Counted from the stretch's first letter, positions 18,779 to 27,483 are shown. The stretch is 64,000 bases of DNA from Halomonas sp. GD1P12 (GCF_025725645.1 NZ_CP107007.1:372001-436000), one strand, 5' to 3'. Numbers and translations are program-made. The notes: generated by a model not told the origin, from the sequence alone.

Positions 18779-19276
18779 TCAAGCCTCGCTTAACTTGCGC
18801 GCGCGGTGCAGATTTTCAATGGTGTTCAGGCAGGCGCTGGCGGCTTCGCGGCCCTTGGCGACGAAGTGCTCGAAATAGAAGTCGTGGTGGGTCGTGTGCT
18901 CGTGGAAGTGGTGCGGGGTGAGCACCACCGACAGGATCGGTACGCCAGTGTCGAGCTGGACGCGCATCATGCCGTCGATCACCGCGTGGGCGACGAAGTC
19001 GTGGCGGTAGATGCCGCCGTCGACCACAAAGCCGGCCCCGACGATGGCGCCAAAGCGGCCGCTTTGCGCCAGCACCTTCGCCTGTAGCGGAATCTCGTAG
19101 GCGCCGGAAACGGTGAATACCTCGACCTGATCGGCACTCATGCCGTTTTTCTCGACTTCCTCGATGAAGGAGGTGTAGGCCTGATTGACGATATCGCCGT
19201 GCCAGTGCCCCTGAATGAAGGCGATACGCTGGGCGGTGGTATGAGAGGAGAGTTCTAACGGAAAGGTCTGATTCAT
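18779..19276 (-). CDS. ribH: 6,7-dimethyl-8-ribityllumazine synthase (RibH2 type)
   Basis: A 165-residue lumazine synthase catalysing the penultimate riboflavin step. IAFIQGHWHGDIVNQAYTSFIEEV, VSGAYEIPLQAKVLAQSG, GFVVDGGIYRHDFVAHAVIDGMM and SVVLTPHHFHEH are typical. The last two match the RibH2 branch better than the RibH1 enzyme of ribDBAH operons. I set the start at the ATG 19274-19276 (MNQTFPLELSS); the frame continues upstream only into the riboswitch leader. It is the only riboflavin gene here and is controlled by its own FMN riboswitch. Confidence 0.92.
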   Translation of the reverse strand: MNQTFPLELSSHTTAQRIAFIQGHWHGDIVNQAYTSFIEEVEKNGMSADQVEVFTVSGAYEIPLQAKVLAQSGRFGAIVGAGFVVDGGIYRHDFVAHAVIDGMMRVQLDTGVPILSVVLTPHHFHEHTTHHDFYFEHFVAKGREAASACLNTIENLHRARKLSEA

Positions 19277-19360
19277 GGTGGTTCTCGCTTTAAAGGATAC
19301 CAGAATCAGGGCATGCGGCATGGCACCGAACGCACCCGGCAAGCGGGGGCGCGAGAGCAG

Positions 19361-19500
19361 CCGTTCTCTTTCATCCGGACTATCACCGTCGGCTTCGGAA
19401 TCGCACCGAATCTGCTGACCTCCAGCGTGCTGGAGCGCTCGCGGGCTCGTGCCAGAAAGGCCATCACCGCCGGTGGGGACTTTCACCCCGCCCTGAGAAC
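19361..19500 (-). ncRNA. FMN riboswitch (RFN element)
   Basis: Read on the minus strand, the leader of ribH carries the conserved RFN blocks in order: GGGCGGGGTGAAAGTCCCC, ACCGGCGGTGATGGCC, GAGGTCAGCAGATTCGGTGC, GATTCCGAAGCCGACGG and GATAGTCCGGATGAAAGAGA. This aptamer binds FMN and lowers riboflavin gene expression. A GC-rich hairpin (about 19330-19360) and the ribosome site follow about 90-110 bases downstream and probably form the expression platform. I cannot tell termination from translation control. Confidence 0.95.
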
Positions 19501-19569
19501 TTGTTTGCGTGCTAAACGCGGCCCCAGTGTACGTCGAATGGCCTGGCGCCGCTACATTGGCTGTTTATC

Positions 19570-20034
19570 TCAGGCCGTTGCGCACACATCGACCCATTCA
19601 GCGCCCACCAGCTCGGCCAAACGCGACGGGGCGATGCGAACGGCGCTGGTAGGCGAGCCCGCCGCCGGCAGCACTTCGTCGAAACGCTTGAGCGATTCAT
19701 CGCAGTAAACGGGCAGATCAGTGGCCAGGCCAAAGGGGCAGACGCCGCCCACCGGGTGGCTGGTCAGCTCCATCACCGTTGCCTCGTCGAGCATTTTTGC
19801 CTTGGCGTCGAAGCGCTCGCGGATTTTGGCGTTATCCAGGCGCACGTCGCCCGCCGCCACCACCAGAAAGGGCTGCTCGCCCACTTTCAGCGCCAGCGTC
19901 TTGGCGATCTGGCCAGGCTCGACGCCGTGGGCCTTCGCGGCAAGCTCAACGGTGGCGGTGCTTTCGTCGAGTTCGATGATCGTCAGGTCCGGGGCGTGCT
20001 CGGCCAGAAACCCGCGCGCGGTATCAATGCTCAT
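19570..20034 (-). CDS. YbaK/EbsC-type aminoacyl-tRNA deacylase
   Basis: A 154-residue protein of the YbaK/ProX editing family. TATVELAAKAHGVEPGQIAKTLALKV carries the conserved Lys, and the GGVCPFGL segment (SHPVGGVCPFGLATDLPVYCDESLKRF) is the family signature. Members hydrolyse mischarged tRNA, such as Cys-tRNA(Pro) or Ala-tRNA(Pro). The exact specificity is not readable. Ribosome site AAGGAG. Downstream of codA on the same strand with a 50-base gap. Confidence 0.9.
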   Translation of the reverse strand: MSIDTARGFLAEHAPDLTIIELDESTATVELAAKAHGVEPGQIAKTLALKVGEQPFLVVAAGDVRLDNAKIRERFDAKAKMLDEATVMELTSHPVGGVCPFGLATDLPVYCDESLKRFDEVLPAAGSPTSAVRIAPSRLAELVGAEWVDVCATA

Positions 20035-20062
20035 GAAACGGCTCCTTGTTTTGAACCGTTTC
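20035..20062 (-). promoter_or_regulatory. Hairpin holding the ybaK ribosome site in its loop
   Basis: Seven-base arms GAAACGG and CCGTTTC enclose 14 bases that include, on the minus strand, AAGGAG just before the start codon. The stem would end at the ATG. It might modulate translation; this rests on symmetry alone. Confidence 0.4.
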
Positions 20063-20084
20063 AGATTAACGCGCTTTTCTGATC

Positions 20085-21332
20085 TCAGCCAATCCAGGCG
20101 GGTGTGACGATTCTTGACGGCTCGCGCTGCATGATCACCTCGCCCTTGCGTACCGAGAGCAACACATCCCCCTGGTTGCGCAGCACGCTGTAGTCGTCCT
20201 CACCGTCGAGCAGGTTGAAGCTTGCGGGCTTGTCCACTTCGATGCCGTAGCGATCTTCGATATTGAGCGTGCGCGCGCTGTTGTCGGTCACCAGCGAAAG
20301 CGCCTTGCTGAAATCCTTGTAGCCCATCATCTGGCAGATGTGCAGGCCGAAATCGAGGGTGCGCAGAAGCTTGCCGTTACCCAGCGAGTACCAGGGATCG
20401 AAGATCGAGTCCTCGGCGAAGCAGACGTTGATGCCCGCCGCGTCGAGCTCCTTGACCCGGGTCACGCCGCGGCGCTTGGGGTAGGTGTCGAAGCGCCCCT
20501 GCAGATGAATGCTTTCGGTGGGGCAGGCGATGAAGTTGATGTTCGACTGCTTGAGCAGTCGGAAAAGCTTGGAGCAGTAGGCGTTGTCGTAGGAGTGCAT
20601 CGCCACGGTGTGGCTGGCGGTGACGCGCGAGCCCAGATCGTTGAACAGCGCCTCACAGGCCAGCACTTCGAGAAAGCGCGAATTGGGGTCGTCGATCTCG
20701 TCGCAGTGCACGTCGACCAGCCGGTCGTACTTCATGGCAAGCTCGATCACCCGCTTCATCGAAGCCACGCCCAGCTCCCGGGTGTACTCGAAATGGGGAA
20801 TGCCGCCCACCGCGTCGGCGCCGATCTCCAGCGCCTCTTCCATCAGCTTGTCGCCGTTTGGAAAAGAGAGCAGGCCGTCCTGGGGGAAGGCGACCACCTG
20901 GATATCGATCTTGTCCCTGAACTCGTCGCGCAGCGCGCACAGCGTTTTGAGGCCGACCAGGCTCGGGTCACTGGTGTCGGCGTGGGTACGCACGAACTGC
21001 ACACCGTTACCGATCAGCAGGTTAAGCGTCTTGATGACGCGCTCGCGGATATCGGCCTCAGAAAGCATCGGCTTGCGCTCTCCCCAGCGCTCGATGCCCT
21101 CGAACAGCGTGCCGCTTTCGTTCCAGGCCGGTTCACCGGCGGTCAGCGCGGCGTCCAGGTGGATGTGCGGCTCGATGAACGGCGCGCAGGCAAGCTTGCC
21201 GCCGGCATCGAGCTGATCGGCCGAGGCCTCGATGGGAGCGCTCTGCGCCTCGATGGCGGTGAAGACGCCGTTGTCGATTTTAATCTCGAAGAGTTCGGCG
21301 CGCTGGCGCAGGCGGGCGTTGACGATATGCAT
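20085..21332 (-). CDS. codA: Cytosine deaminase
   Basis: A 415-residue amidohydrolase that converts cytosine to uracil and ammonia. FIEPHIHLDAAL holds the HxH metal pair, VDVHCDEIDD and ASHTVAMHSY carry further metal and substrate residues, and FAEDSIFDPWYSLGNG matches the catalytic Asp region of E. coli CodA. It starts directly at the codB stop (no gap), so it is translated from the same mRNA after the permease. The uracil it makes can feed the preTA/hydA pathway at 24.7-30 kb. Confidence 0.94.
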   Translation of the reverse strand: MHIVNARLRQRAELFEIKIDNGVFTAIEAQSAPIEASADQLDAGGKLACAPFIEPHIHLDAALTAGEPAWNESGTLFEGIERWGERKPMLSEADIRERVIKTLNLLIGNGVQFVRTHADTSDPSLVGLKTLCALRDEFRDKIDIQVVAFPQDGLLSFPNGDKLMEEALEIGADAVGGIPHFEYTRELGVASMKRVIELAMKYDRLVDVHCDEIDDPNSRFLEVLACEALFNDLGSRVTASHTVAMHSYDNAYCSKLFRLLKQSNINFIACPTESIHLQGRFDTYPKRRGVTRVKELDAAGINVCFAEDSIFDPWYSLGNGKLLRTLDFGLHICQMMGYKDFSKALSLVTDNSARTLNIEDRYGIEVDKPASFNLLDGEDDYSVLRNQGDVLLSVRKGEVIMQREPSRIVTPAWIG

Positions 21333-22610
21333 TCAGTGGCTCACAGAGTGTTCGGTAGAAGATGAAAGGCGATTGACCGGTGCCGGCTGACCCACGCGCA
21401 GCAGCAGGGCATAGCTTAGCGCGGCCATCAGCACGCCGACCAGCGGCGGCAACAGCGGCGAGAAGTAGGCCGCCGCGGCGCCAATGGCGTAGGCGGTGAG
21501 GCCCCGGCGATCGAAAGCGGGCAGGTTGGCATCGATCAGGGCCGGGTAGCGGCCCCGATGCTTGAGCCAGAAGTCCGCCATGATCACTCCACCCATTGGC
21601 GGAATGAAGGTGCCGAGCAGCACCAGAAATGGAATCAGGTAGTGGTACATGCCGCCGACGGCCAGCACGGTGCCAATCGCCGCCCCTGCCACGGTCACCG
21701 TGCGTCGCCGGTCGGTGCGGACCAGGTTGCACCCGGCCACGGCGAAGTTGTAGATGGTGTTGTCCTGGGTGGTCCAGATATTGAGAAACAGCATCAGCAC
21801 CGCAATCGATACGAACCCCTGGGCGATCAGCACGTCGACGATGTCCGCCTGCTGGTAAATCATCGCGCCAAGCGCCCCGGTCAGCACCATCAGCCCGTTA
21901 CCGACCAGAAAGGCCAACAGCGTGGCGATGACCGCCACGCGCGGGCTTTTGGCGAAGCGGCTCCAGTTGGTGGCTTGGGTGCCGCCGCTGATGAAGGTGC
22001 CGATGATGACCGTGACCGCCGCGGCCACGTTCATGCTCTCGCTCGGCGTTTGGCGGGCAAGACCGGCAAAGCCGCCCACGTCGACCAGCCCGGCGGCCAG
22101 GCTCAGCAGAATGAAAACCATCATGGCCGGCACAGCAACGCGCGATAGCCAGTCCATGCCGCGGTAGCCGATCATCGCGGTGATGCAGAAACCGAACCCA
22201 AAAAGCACCATAAGAGGGATTTCCATCCATTCTTGCATCCCGGTGGTGCGTACCAGCACGACGGCGATGGTGGCCGTGCCCCAGGCGTACCAGCCGATCT
22301 GCGTAAAACCGAGAATGAAATCCGACAGCTTGCTGCCCTTCTCACCGAAGCAGAACCGGCCCATGAGCACGGCGTTGAGCCCGCTCTTGCAGGCAATGTA
22401 GCCCAGTGCGGCGGCGTAGGCGCCGAGCAGCAGATTGCCCAGCAGCACGATCCACAGAAGCTGGCCAATGGGAAAGGCCTGACCAAGCGAGCCGCCGGCC
22501 CACATGGTGGCGGTGAAAAAGGTGAACCCCAGTAACACGACGGACGTAGAGAGAAGCCCCTTACGGGCGCTGGCAGGCACCTCGCGCAGGGGGTAGTCGG
22601 ATGTTTGCAT
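21333..22610 (-). CDS. codB: Cytosine permease
   Basis: A 425-residue NCS1 transporter with 12 hydrophobic segments. It starts MQTSDYPLREVPASARKGLL, close to E. coli CodB. FTFFTATMWAGGSLG, GFTQIGWYAWGT and GTFISGGTQATNWSRFAKSPR are family motifs. I chose ATG 22608-22610 (GAGG eight bases upstream) over the longer frame starting at 22667. First gene of codBA. Confidence 0.94.
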   Translation of the reverse strand: MQTSDYPLREVPASARKGLLSTSVVLLGFTFFTATMWAGGSLGQAFPIGQLLWIVLLGNLLLGAYAAALGYIACKSGLNAVLMGRFCFGEKGSKLSDFILGFTQIGWYAWGTATIAVVLVRTTGMQEWMEIPLMVLFGFGFCITAMIGYRGMDWLSRVAVPAMMVFILLSLAAGLVDVGGFAGLARQTPSESMNVAAAVTVIIGTFISGGTQATNWSRFAKSPRVAVIATLLAFLVGNGLMVLTGALGAMIYQQADIVDVLIAQGFVSIAVLMLFLNIWTTQDNTIYNFAVAGCNLVRTDRRRTVTVAGAAIGTVLAVGGMYHYLIPFLVLLGTFIPPMGGVIMADFWLKHRGRYPALIDANLPAFDRRGLTAYAIGAAAAYFSPLLPPLVGVLMAALSYALLLRVGQPAPVNRLSSSTEHSVSH

Positions 22611-22735
22611 GCTCAAGACCTCGTGACGGCGCATCGCGCGCGTTGCGGTAAACCTAGAATGAAGCAATAAACAGGCCAGTTGAGCGTTTTCTAATGAGCT
22701 GCGAGGTGGTTGGCTTCGGTCGCGTTGGGCGGGGC

Positions 22736-22765
22736 AAAAAAACGCCCCCTTGCAGGGAGGGGGCG
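22736..22765 (-). terminator. Rho-independent terminator of the binding-protein gene
   Basis: On the minus strand a stem of CGCCCCC with GGGGGCG and an 8-base loop is followed by seven T. It lies about 40 bases past the stop of the gene at 22804-23685 and upstream of codB, insulating the two units. Confidence 0.88.
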
Positions 22766-22803
22766 GGGGGCGTTCAAGGTTATATGGCTTAAAGGATCGA
22801 GAC

Positions 22804-23685
22804 TCAGGACGCCGGCGCGGTGCCCAGCGCGCTCACCACTTCGTCGATCTGAAGCGACAGACTCTGCAGGCCACCGCCGGAAAGATACCAAAGCGCCGGC
22901 GAGAGCACGGCGACCTCGGCATTGGCGGCGCCGGCCTCTTCGAGCTGCTGGCGCAGTTCGTCGGCGTCGAGCGGCTGCTGGCCGATGGCGGCGCTGCGGT
23001 CGATGATCAGCAGGCGCTCCGGGTCGATCTCGGCGATCGCTTCTGGCGAGAGCCGCGTGAAGCTGCGCTCACCGAAGGTTTCGGCCTCGACGCCGTCCGG
23101 CATCGCCTGCTTCTCGACGCCCAGCAGCTCGTGAATCACCGGATGCTCGTTGAGCGAGTAGTTACCGTCATTATGAGTCACGACCAGCGTGCGCGGGGCA
23201 TCGGCAAGCGCTTCACGCTGGGTCTCGATCTCATTGTGCAGCGTTTCGAGGGCATCTTCGGCCTCGCTCTCAAGGCCCGCGTGTTCGGCCAGGGTGCGCA
23301 CGTTGTCATCGAAGGCGGCGAGGTAGTCGTCGCCGGTCAGGCCCGCGTCGAACAGCGGCGCGATCGCCTCTAACGCCTCCTTGTGCTCGCCCTGACGGCC
23401 GGTATAGACGATCAGCGTCGGCTCGCTCTCGGCCAGCGCGTCGAGATCCGGCGTTTTCAAACCGCCGATATCGGTGTAGTCGCCCTCTTCCAGGCTCGAC
23501 AGGTAGCCGGGCATGGTCTGCTTGGGATAGCCGACCACCTGATCGCTGGCGCCCAGCGCGATCAGCGTGTCCAAACTGCCCAGATCGAACAGCGCGAAGC
23601 GCTCCTCGGCGTGGGCGCCAGCGCTAACGGCGGCGGCCAGAAGCGAGGAAGTGGCGAGCGCTGATTTCATGGCGATTTTCTTCAT
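22804..23685 (-). CDS. Iron-siderophore ABC transporter substrate-binding protein
   Basis: A 293-residue periplasmic binding protein with a clear signal peptide (MKKIAMKSALATSSLLAAAVSAGAHA). The order LGSLDTLIALGASDQVVGYPK, then DIGGLKTPDLDALAESEPTLIV, then DPERLLIIDRSAAIG is that of the FatB/YclQ-like class III siderophore-binding proteins. No permease or ATPase gene lies beside it, so it is an orphan component. A Fur-box candidate sits 32-46 bases upstream, and a terminator closes it as a single gene. Confidence 0.85.
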   Translation of the reverse strand: MKKIAMKSALATSSLLAAAVSAGAHAEERFALFDLGSLDTLIALGASDQVVGYPKQTMPGYLSSLEEGDYTDIGGLKTPDLDALAESEPTLIVYTGRQGEHKEALEAIAPLFDAGLTGDDYLAAFDDNVRTLAEHAGLESEAEDALETLHNEIETQREALADAPRTLVVTHNDGNYSLNEHPVIHELLGVEKQAMPDGVEAETFGERSFTRLSPEAIAEIDPERLLIIDRSAAIGQQPLDADELRQQLEEAGAANAEVAVLSPALWYLSGGGLQSLSLQIDEVVSALGTAPAS

Positions 23686-23716
23686 GACATTCCCTTTTTT
23701 GAGAAGATGTTTTATA

Positions 23717-23731
23717 TGAGATTTATTATCA
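23717..23731 (-). promoter_or_regulatory. Fur box candidate
   Basis: Read on the minus strand, TGATAAT-A-AATCTCA matches the 7-1-7 Fur pattern TGATAAT-N-ATTATCA at 12 of 14 arm positions. It lies upstream of the siderophore-binding protein gene, where iron repression is expected. Confidence 0.65.
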
Positions 23732-23770
23732 TATTAGCAATGGTTAGGCATTGTCACTTTTTTTCAGAAC

Positions 23771-23845
23771 GGAGGCTTTTAAAACAAACGCTTTCAACAC
23801 GTAAGCGTTCAATACAGAAGCTTTCGATACGAACGCTTTCAAAAG
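23771..23845. repeat. Five imperfect 15-bp tandem units
   Basis: Five consecutive 15-base units: GGAGGCTTTTAAAAC, AAACGCTTTCAACAC, GTAAGCGTTCAATAC, AGAAGCTTTCGATAC, GAACGCTTTCAAAAG. The consensus is about (A/G)AACGCTTTC(A/G)ATAC. They fill the divergent gap between the siderophore-binding protein and methyltransferase genes. On the minus strand they would encode five-residue repeats, but no convincing gene is present. Confidence 0.75.
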
Positions 23846-23950
23846 AGGTAGCCGTGATCGCCAGATAAATTGAAATGTTATATTATATTTATTTAAGGCC
23901 GTGCCCGCACTCCTTGCGGTCACAACCACAACCTGGCAGGGAGAACCCGG

Positions 23951-24727
23951 GTGGCATCCGTACTTTTCGAACATATCGAAGCGCTTCAAGGCGAGCGCGA
24001 GTGGGGCGATTTTCTGGACGCTGGCACTGGCATCAACTCGATCAACTGGGTGAGCGGGCTCGATACAGCGCGCTGGACAGCGGTGACCGGCGCCGGCGGC
24101 ATGGCGCAAAGTGTCGAGCGTGCCGTACAAGGCAAAAAACGTGAGCAGGACCGGCTGGTGCTGGGCAACTGGCAGGATCCGCGTTTTCTCGCCGACGAGC
24201 GTTTCGACACCGTGTTGGCCGACTACCTGCTCGGCGCCATCGATGGCTTCGCCCCCTACTGGCAGGACGAGCTGTTTCCCCGGCTCTGCGCGCTGACGAA
24301 AAAGCGGCTATACCTGGTGGGTCTCGAGCCCTACGTGCCGTTCGATGCGACCACCGCGTCGGGCAAGCTGGTGGTGGAGATCGGTCGGCTGCGCGATGCC
24401 TGCCTACTGCTGGCCGGCGAGCGCACCTACCGCGAGTACCCGAGTGCCTGGGTCGAACGTCAGCTCGACCGCGCCGGTTTCGAGGTCGTCGAGACCAAAC
24501 GCTTCCCGATCCGCTACGGCAAGAAGTTCGTCGAGGGCCAGATGAAGATGTGCCGCCAGCGCATGGCGACGATCGCCGACCGTTACCTGGCCCAGGCGAT
24601 GCTCAAGCACGTCGAGGATCTGGAGCGCCGCGCGCTTTCGCACATCGACATCGACGGCGGGCTCAGTCACGGCGCGGACTACGTGATGGTGGCCGAGCCG
24701 AAAAAAAGCGCCCCGCAGGGCGCTTGA
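23951..24727 (+). CDS. Putative class I SAM-dependent methyltransferase
   Basis: A 258-residue protein. FLDAGTGINSINWVSGL fits the SAM-binding motif I, WTAVTGAGGM the second strand, and FDTVLADYLLGAIDGFAPYW the motif with the acidic residue. The later part (KRLYLVGLEPYVPFD, QLDRAGFEVVETKRFP) continues the Rossmann methyltransferase fold. The substrate is unknown. The GTG at 23951 has AGGGAGA upstream. Its 3' end contains the terminator of the convergent preA gene. Confidence 0.7.
   Translation: MASVLFEHIEALQGEREWGDFLDAGTGINSINWVSGLDTARWTAVTGAGGMAQSVERAVQGKKREQDRLVLGNWQDPRFLADERFDTVLADYLLGAIDGFAPYWQDELFPRLCALTKKRLYLVGLEPYVPFDATTASGKLVVEIGRLRDACLLLAGERTYREYPSAWVERQLDRAGFEVVETKRFPIRYGKKFVEGQMKMCRQRMATIADRYLAQAMLKHVEDLERRALSHIDIDGGLSHGADYVMVAEPKKSAPQGA
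24701..24725 (-). terminator. preTA terminator inside the methyltransferase 3' end
   Basis: On the minus strand AAGCGCC / GGCGCTT with loop CTGCGG is followed by a run of T. It lies 15 bases past the preA stop but within the last codons (KKSAPQGA) of the plus-strand methyltransferase, so one sequence serves as coding and as terminator. Confidence 0.8.
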
Positions 24728-24739
24728 GGCGTTTTACGT

Positions 24740-26083
24740 TTAACCGGCGGCCTTGAAGGGGTTTCGCGGGTCGTCGTCCCAGGCCAGAAAGTCCTTGCCG
24801 GTTTCCTGAGGCACCATGGTGATGCAGTTCTCCACCGGGCAGGTGATCTGGCACAGGTTGCAGCCCACGCACTCTTCGTCGATCACTTCATAGCGGCGCG
24901 CGCCGCCGGGCTCGGAGAGCTTGGCGATCGACTGGTGCGAGGTGTCCTCGCAGGCGATATAGCAGCGCCCGCACTCGATGCAGAGATCCTGGTCGATGTG
25001 GGCGATGGTCTTGAAGTTGATGTCCAGGTGTTTCCAGTCGGTGGTTTGCGGGATCGCCTTGCGCGAGAACGCCTCGACCGACGCGTAGCCTTTCTCCGCC
25101 ATCCAGCGCGATAGGCCATCCTTCATCTCCTCGACGATGCGAAAGCCGTTGAGCATCGCTGCGGTGCAGACCTGCACGCTGCCCGCCCCGAGCGCAATGA
25201 ACTCCGCCGCATCCCGCCAGCTCGAGATACCGCCGATGCCGGAAATGGGCAGCGCAGGGGTTTCGACGTCGCGGGCGATCTCGGCCACCATGTTCATGGC
25301 GATGGGCTTGACCGCGCTGCCGCAGTAGCCGCCGTGGGTGCTCTGGTGGCCCACGGTGGGCTTGGCGACCATGTTGTCGAGATCGATGCTGGTGATCGAG
25401 TTGATGGTGTTGATCAGCGACACCGCATCCGCCCCGCCGCGCAGCGCCGCCCGGGCACCCACGCGGATATCGGTGATGTTGGGGGTGAGCTTTACGATCA
25501 CCGGCTTCGAGTAGTACTTCTTGCACCAGGCGGTGACCTGCTCGATGAGATCCGGGTTCTGGCCTACCGCCGCGCCCATGCCGCGCTCTGGCATGCCGTG
25601 GGGGCAGCCCAGGTTCAGCTCGATGCCATCGGCGCCGGTGGCCTCGACCCTCGGCAGAATGTAGGCCCAGGACGCCTCGACGCAGGGCACCATGATCGAG
25701 ACGATCAGCGCCCGGTCCGGCCACTCCTTTTTCACCTGGGTAATTTCGGCCAGGTTCACCTCCAGCGAACGGTCGGTGATCAGCTCGATATTGTTGAAAC
25801 CGATCACCTCGCGGTTCTTGCCGTAGTGGGCGGAGTAGCGCGACGACACGTTCACCGCCGGCGGCTCTTCGCCAAGCGTCTTCCAGACCACGCCACCCCA
25901 GCCCGCTTCAAACGCGCGCACCACGTTGTAGGCCTTGTCGGTAGGCGGCGCCGAGGCGAGCCAGAAGGGGTTGGGGGCCTTGATGCCGGCAAAGTTGACC
26001 GAGAGATCGACACCGTTGACCACGGCGTCGCCGCGCCCTTTCTTGCCGGGAAAGGCGAGGGGAGTGAAAGCGTTGGTGTTCAT
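24740..26083 (-). CDS. preA: Dihydropyrimidine dehydrogenase subunit PreA
   Basis: A 447-residue catalytic subunit of the NAD-dependent enzyme that reduces uracil and thymine. The N-terminal two-thirds is an FMN-binding TIM barrel like dihydroorotate dehydrogenase, with ELNLGCPHGMPERGMGAAVGQ near the active site and ISGIGGISSWRDAAEFI for the FMN phosphate. The C-terminus has two 4Fe-4S motifs (CIECGRCYIAC, CVGCNLCQITCPVENC). It overlaps preT by ATGA. Confidence 0.96.
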   Translation of the reverse strand: MNTNAFTPLAFPGKKGRGDAVVNGVDLSVNFAGIKAPNPFWLASAPPTDKAYNVVRAFEAGWGGVVWKTLGEEPPAVNVSSRYSAHYGKNREVIGFNNIELITDRSLEVNLAEITQVKKEWPDRALIVSIMVPCVEASWAYILPRVEATGADGIELNLGCPHGMPERGMGAAVGQNPDLIEQVTAWCKKYYSKPVIVKLTPNITDIRVGARAALRGGADAVSLINTINSITSIDLDNMVAKPTVGHQSTHGGYCGSAVKPIAMNMVAEIARDVETPALPISGIGGISSWRDAAEFIALGAGSVQVCTAAMLNGFRIVEEMKDGLSRWMAEKGYASVEAFSRKAIPQTTDWKHLDINFKTIAHIDQDLCIECGRCYIACEDTSHQSIAKLSEPGGARRYEVIDEECVGCNLCQITCPVENCITMVPQETGKDFLAWDDDPRNPFKAAG

Positions 26084-27459
26084 GCGGCCTCCTGACGCGC
26101 GATCAGCGCCTGGTGAATGGCGTGGGCGGCGAGCTTGCCGTGCTGCACGGCCTGCACGGTCAGATCCTGCCCCGGTGCCACGCAGTCGCCGCCGGCGTAA
26201 ACGCCGGCCACCGAGGTCTGAAAATGATCGTCGATGCGAATGCGCTCGCCGTCGCGGGCAAGCTCGGCGGCGGTGGCATCTTTAAGACTTTCGCTCGCAA
26301 AGCCTTGGCCGATCGCCTTGAAGATGGCGTCCGCCGGGATGTCGACGTGTTCGCCGGTCAGCGCCAGGCCGCGCTCCTCGGCGCGGGTTCTGGCAAAGCG
26401 CATGCCCGACACGCGGCCCTGCTCGTCGAGCAGCACCTGATCCGGCTGCGCCCAGGTGAGCATGCGCACGCCGTTGGCTTTGGCGATCTCCTGCTCGTGG
26501 TGAGTGGCGGACATCGCCTCCAGCCCGCGCCGGTAGACCAGCGTCACTTCAGACGCGCCCAAACGCGCCATTTGCGTGGCCATATCGATTGCCGTATTGC
26601 CGGCACCGATCACGATACAGCGCCGGGCCACGGGCAGTTGGCCCAGGTCGTTGGTCTGGCGCAGCAGCTTGATGTAGTCGACGGCGGCGAGTGATCCGGT
26701 GGCGTCTTCGTCACTCAGCATCAGCGCCCGGCTGGCGCCGAGGCCCAGGCCCAGAAACACGCTATCGAAACGCTCGCGCAGCTCGCCCAGCGTCACGTTT
26801 TCGCCCAGGCGCTGGCCGTACTCGATGTCGATGCCACCCACCTCGAGCAGAAACTCCACCTCGCGGCGGGCGAAGTCGTCGGTCATCTTGTAGCGGGCGA
26901 TGCCGTACTCGTTGAGCCCGCCGGGTTTGGCCTCGGCCTCGAAAATCGTTACTCGATGGCCCAGAAGCGCGAGTCGATGGGCGCAGGAGAGCCCGGCGGG
27001 GCCGGCGCCCACCACCGCGATGTGACGGCCAGTGGCGGACGCACGCTTGAACGGGTGGCCGTCAAACTGCATGTGATCGGTGGCGTGGCGCTGCAACAGG
27101 CCGATGAGCACCGGCTGGCACTCGGCGTCGTGATTACGCACGCAGCTCTGCTCGCAGAGAATCTCGGTCGGGCACACCCGGGCGCAGCTGCCGCCCAGGA
27201 TGTTGGCTTCCAGAATCGTCTGCGCCGCGCCGTTGACGTTGCCTTCATTGATCTGGCGAATGAAACTTGGCACGTCGATCTCCGACGGGCACGCCTCGAC
27301 GCAGGGCGCATCGAAGCAGTAGAGGCAGCGCTGGCTCTCGATGATCGCCTGGCGCTGGGTGAGCGGTGGATGAAGGTCGCTGAAGTTGCCGGCAAGCGCC
27401 GGGCCGTCGTAGGTGCCGACCTCTTGTGCGCTCGGCAGGTAGTCGAGTGGATGGGTCAC
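26080..27459 (-). CDS. preT: Dihydropyrimidine dehydrogenase subunit PreT
   Basis: A 459-residue FAD/NAD subunit that passes electrons to PreA. The N-terminal cysteine clusters (CLYCFDAPCVEACPSEIDVP, GSCARVCPTEILCEQSC) bind 4Fe-4S, VVGAGPAGLSCAHRLALLGH binds FAD, and CIVIGAGNTAIDMATQM binds NAD(P). The C-terminus GVYAGGDCV is the second FAD contact. It is the glutamate-synthase-small-subunit type. Forms one operon with preA and probably hydA. Confidence 0.96.
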   Translation of the reverse strand: MTHPLDYLPSAQEVGTYDGPALAGNFSDLHPPLTQRQAIIESQRCLYCFDAPCVEACPSEIDVPSFIRQINEGNVNGAAQTILEANILGGSCARVCPTEILCEQSCVRNHDAECQPVLIGLLQRHATDHMQFDGHPFKRASATGRHIAVVGAGPAGLSCAHRLALLGHRVTIFEAEAKPGGLNEYGIARYKMTDDFARREVEFLLEVGGIDIEYGQRLGENVTLGELRERFDSVFLGLGLGASRALMLSDEDATGSLAAVDYIKLLRQTNDLGQLPVARRCIVIGAGNTAIDMATQMARLGASEVTLVYRRGLEAMSATHHEQEIAKANGVRMLTWAQPDQVLLDEQGRVSGMRFARTRAEERGLALTGEHVDIPADAIFKAIGQGFASESLKDATAAELARDGERIRIDDHFQTSVAGVYAGGDCVAPGQDLTVQAVQHGKLAAHAIHQALIARQEAA

Positions 27460-27483
27460 GGTCGTCTCTCCCGATACGTGGGT

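Noticed and set aside
23744..24130. Minus-strand frame with pentapeptide-like repeats (KAFVS, KASVL, NAYVL)
   Set aside because: The repeats come from the 15-base intergenic units; the rest of the frame is the antisense of the methyltransferase gene, and no ribosome site is seen.
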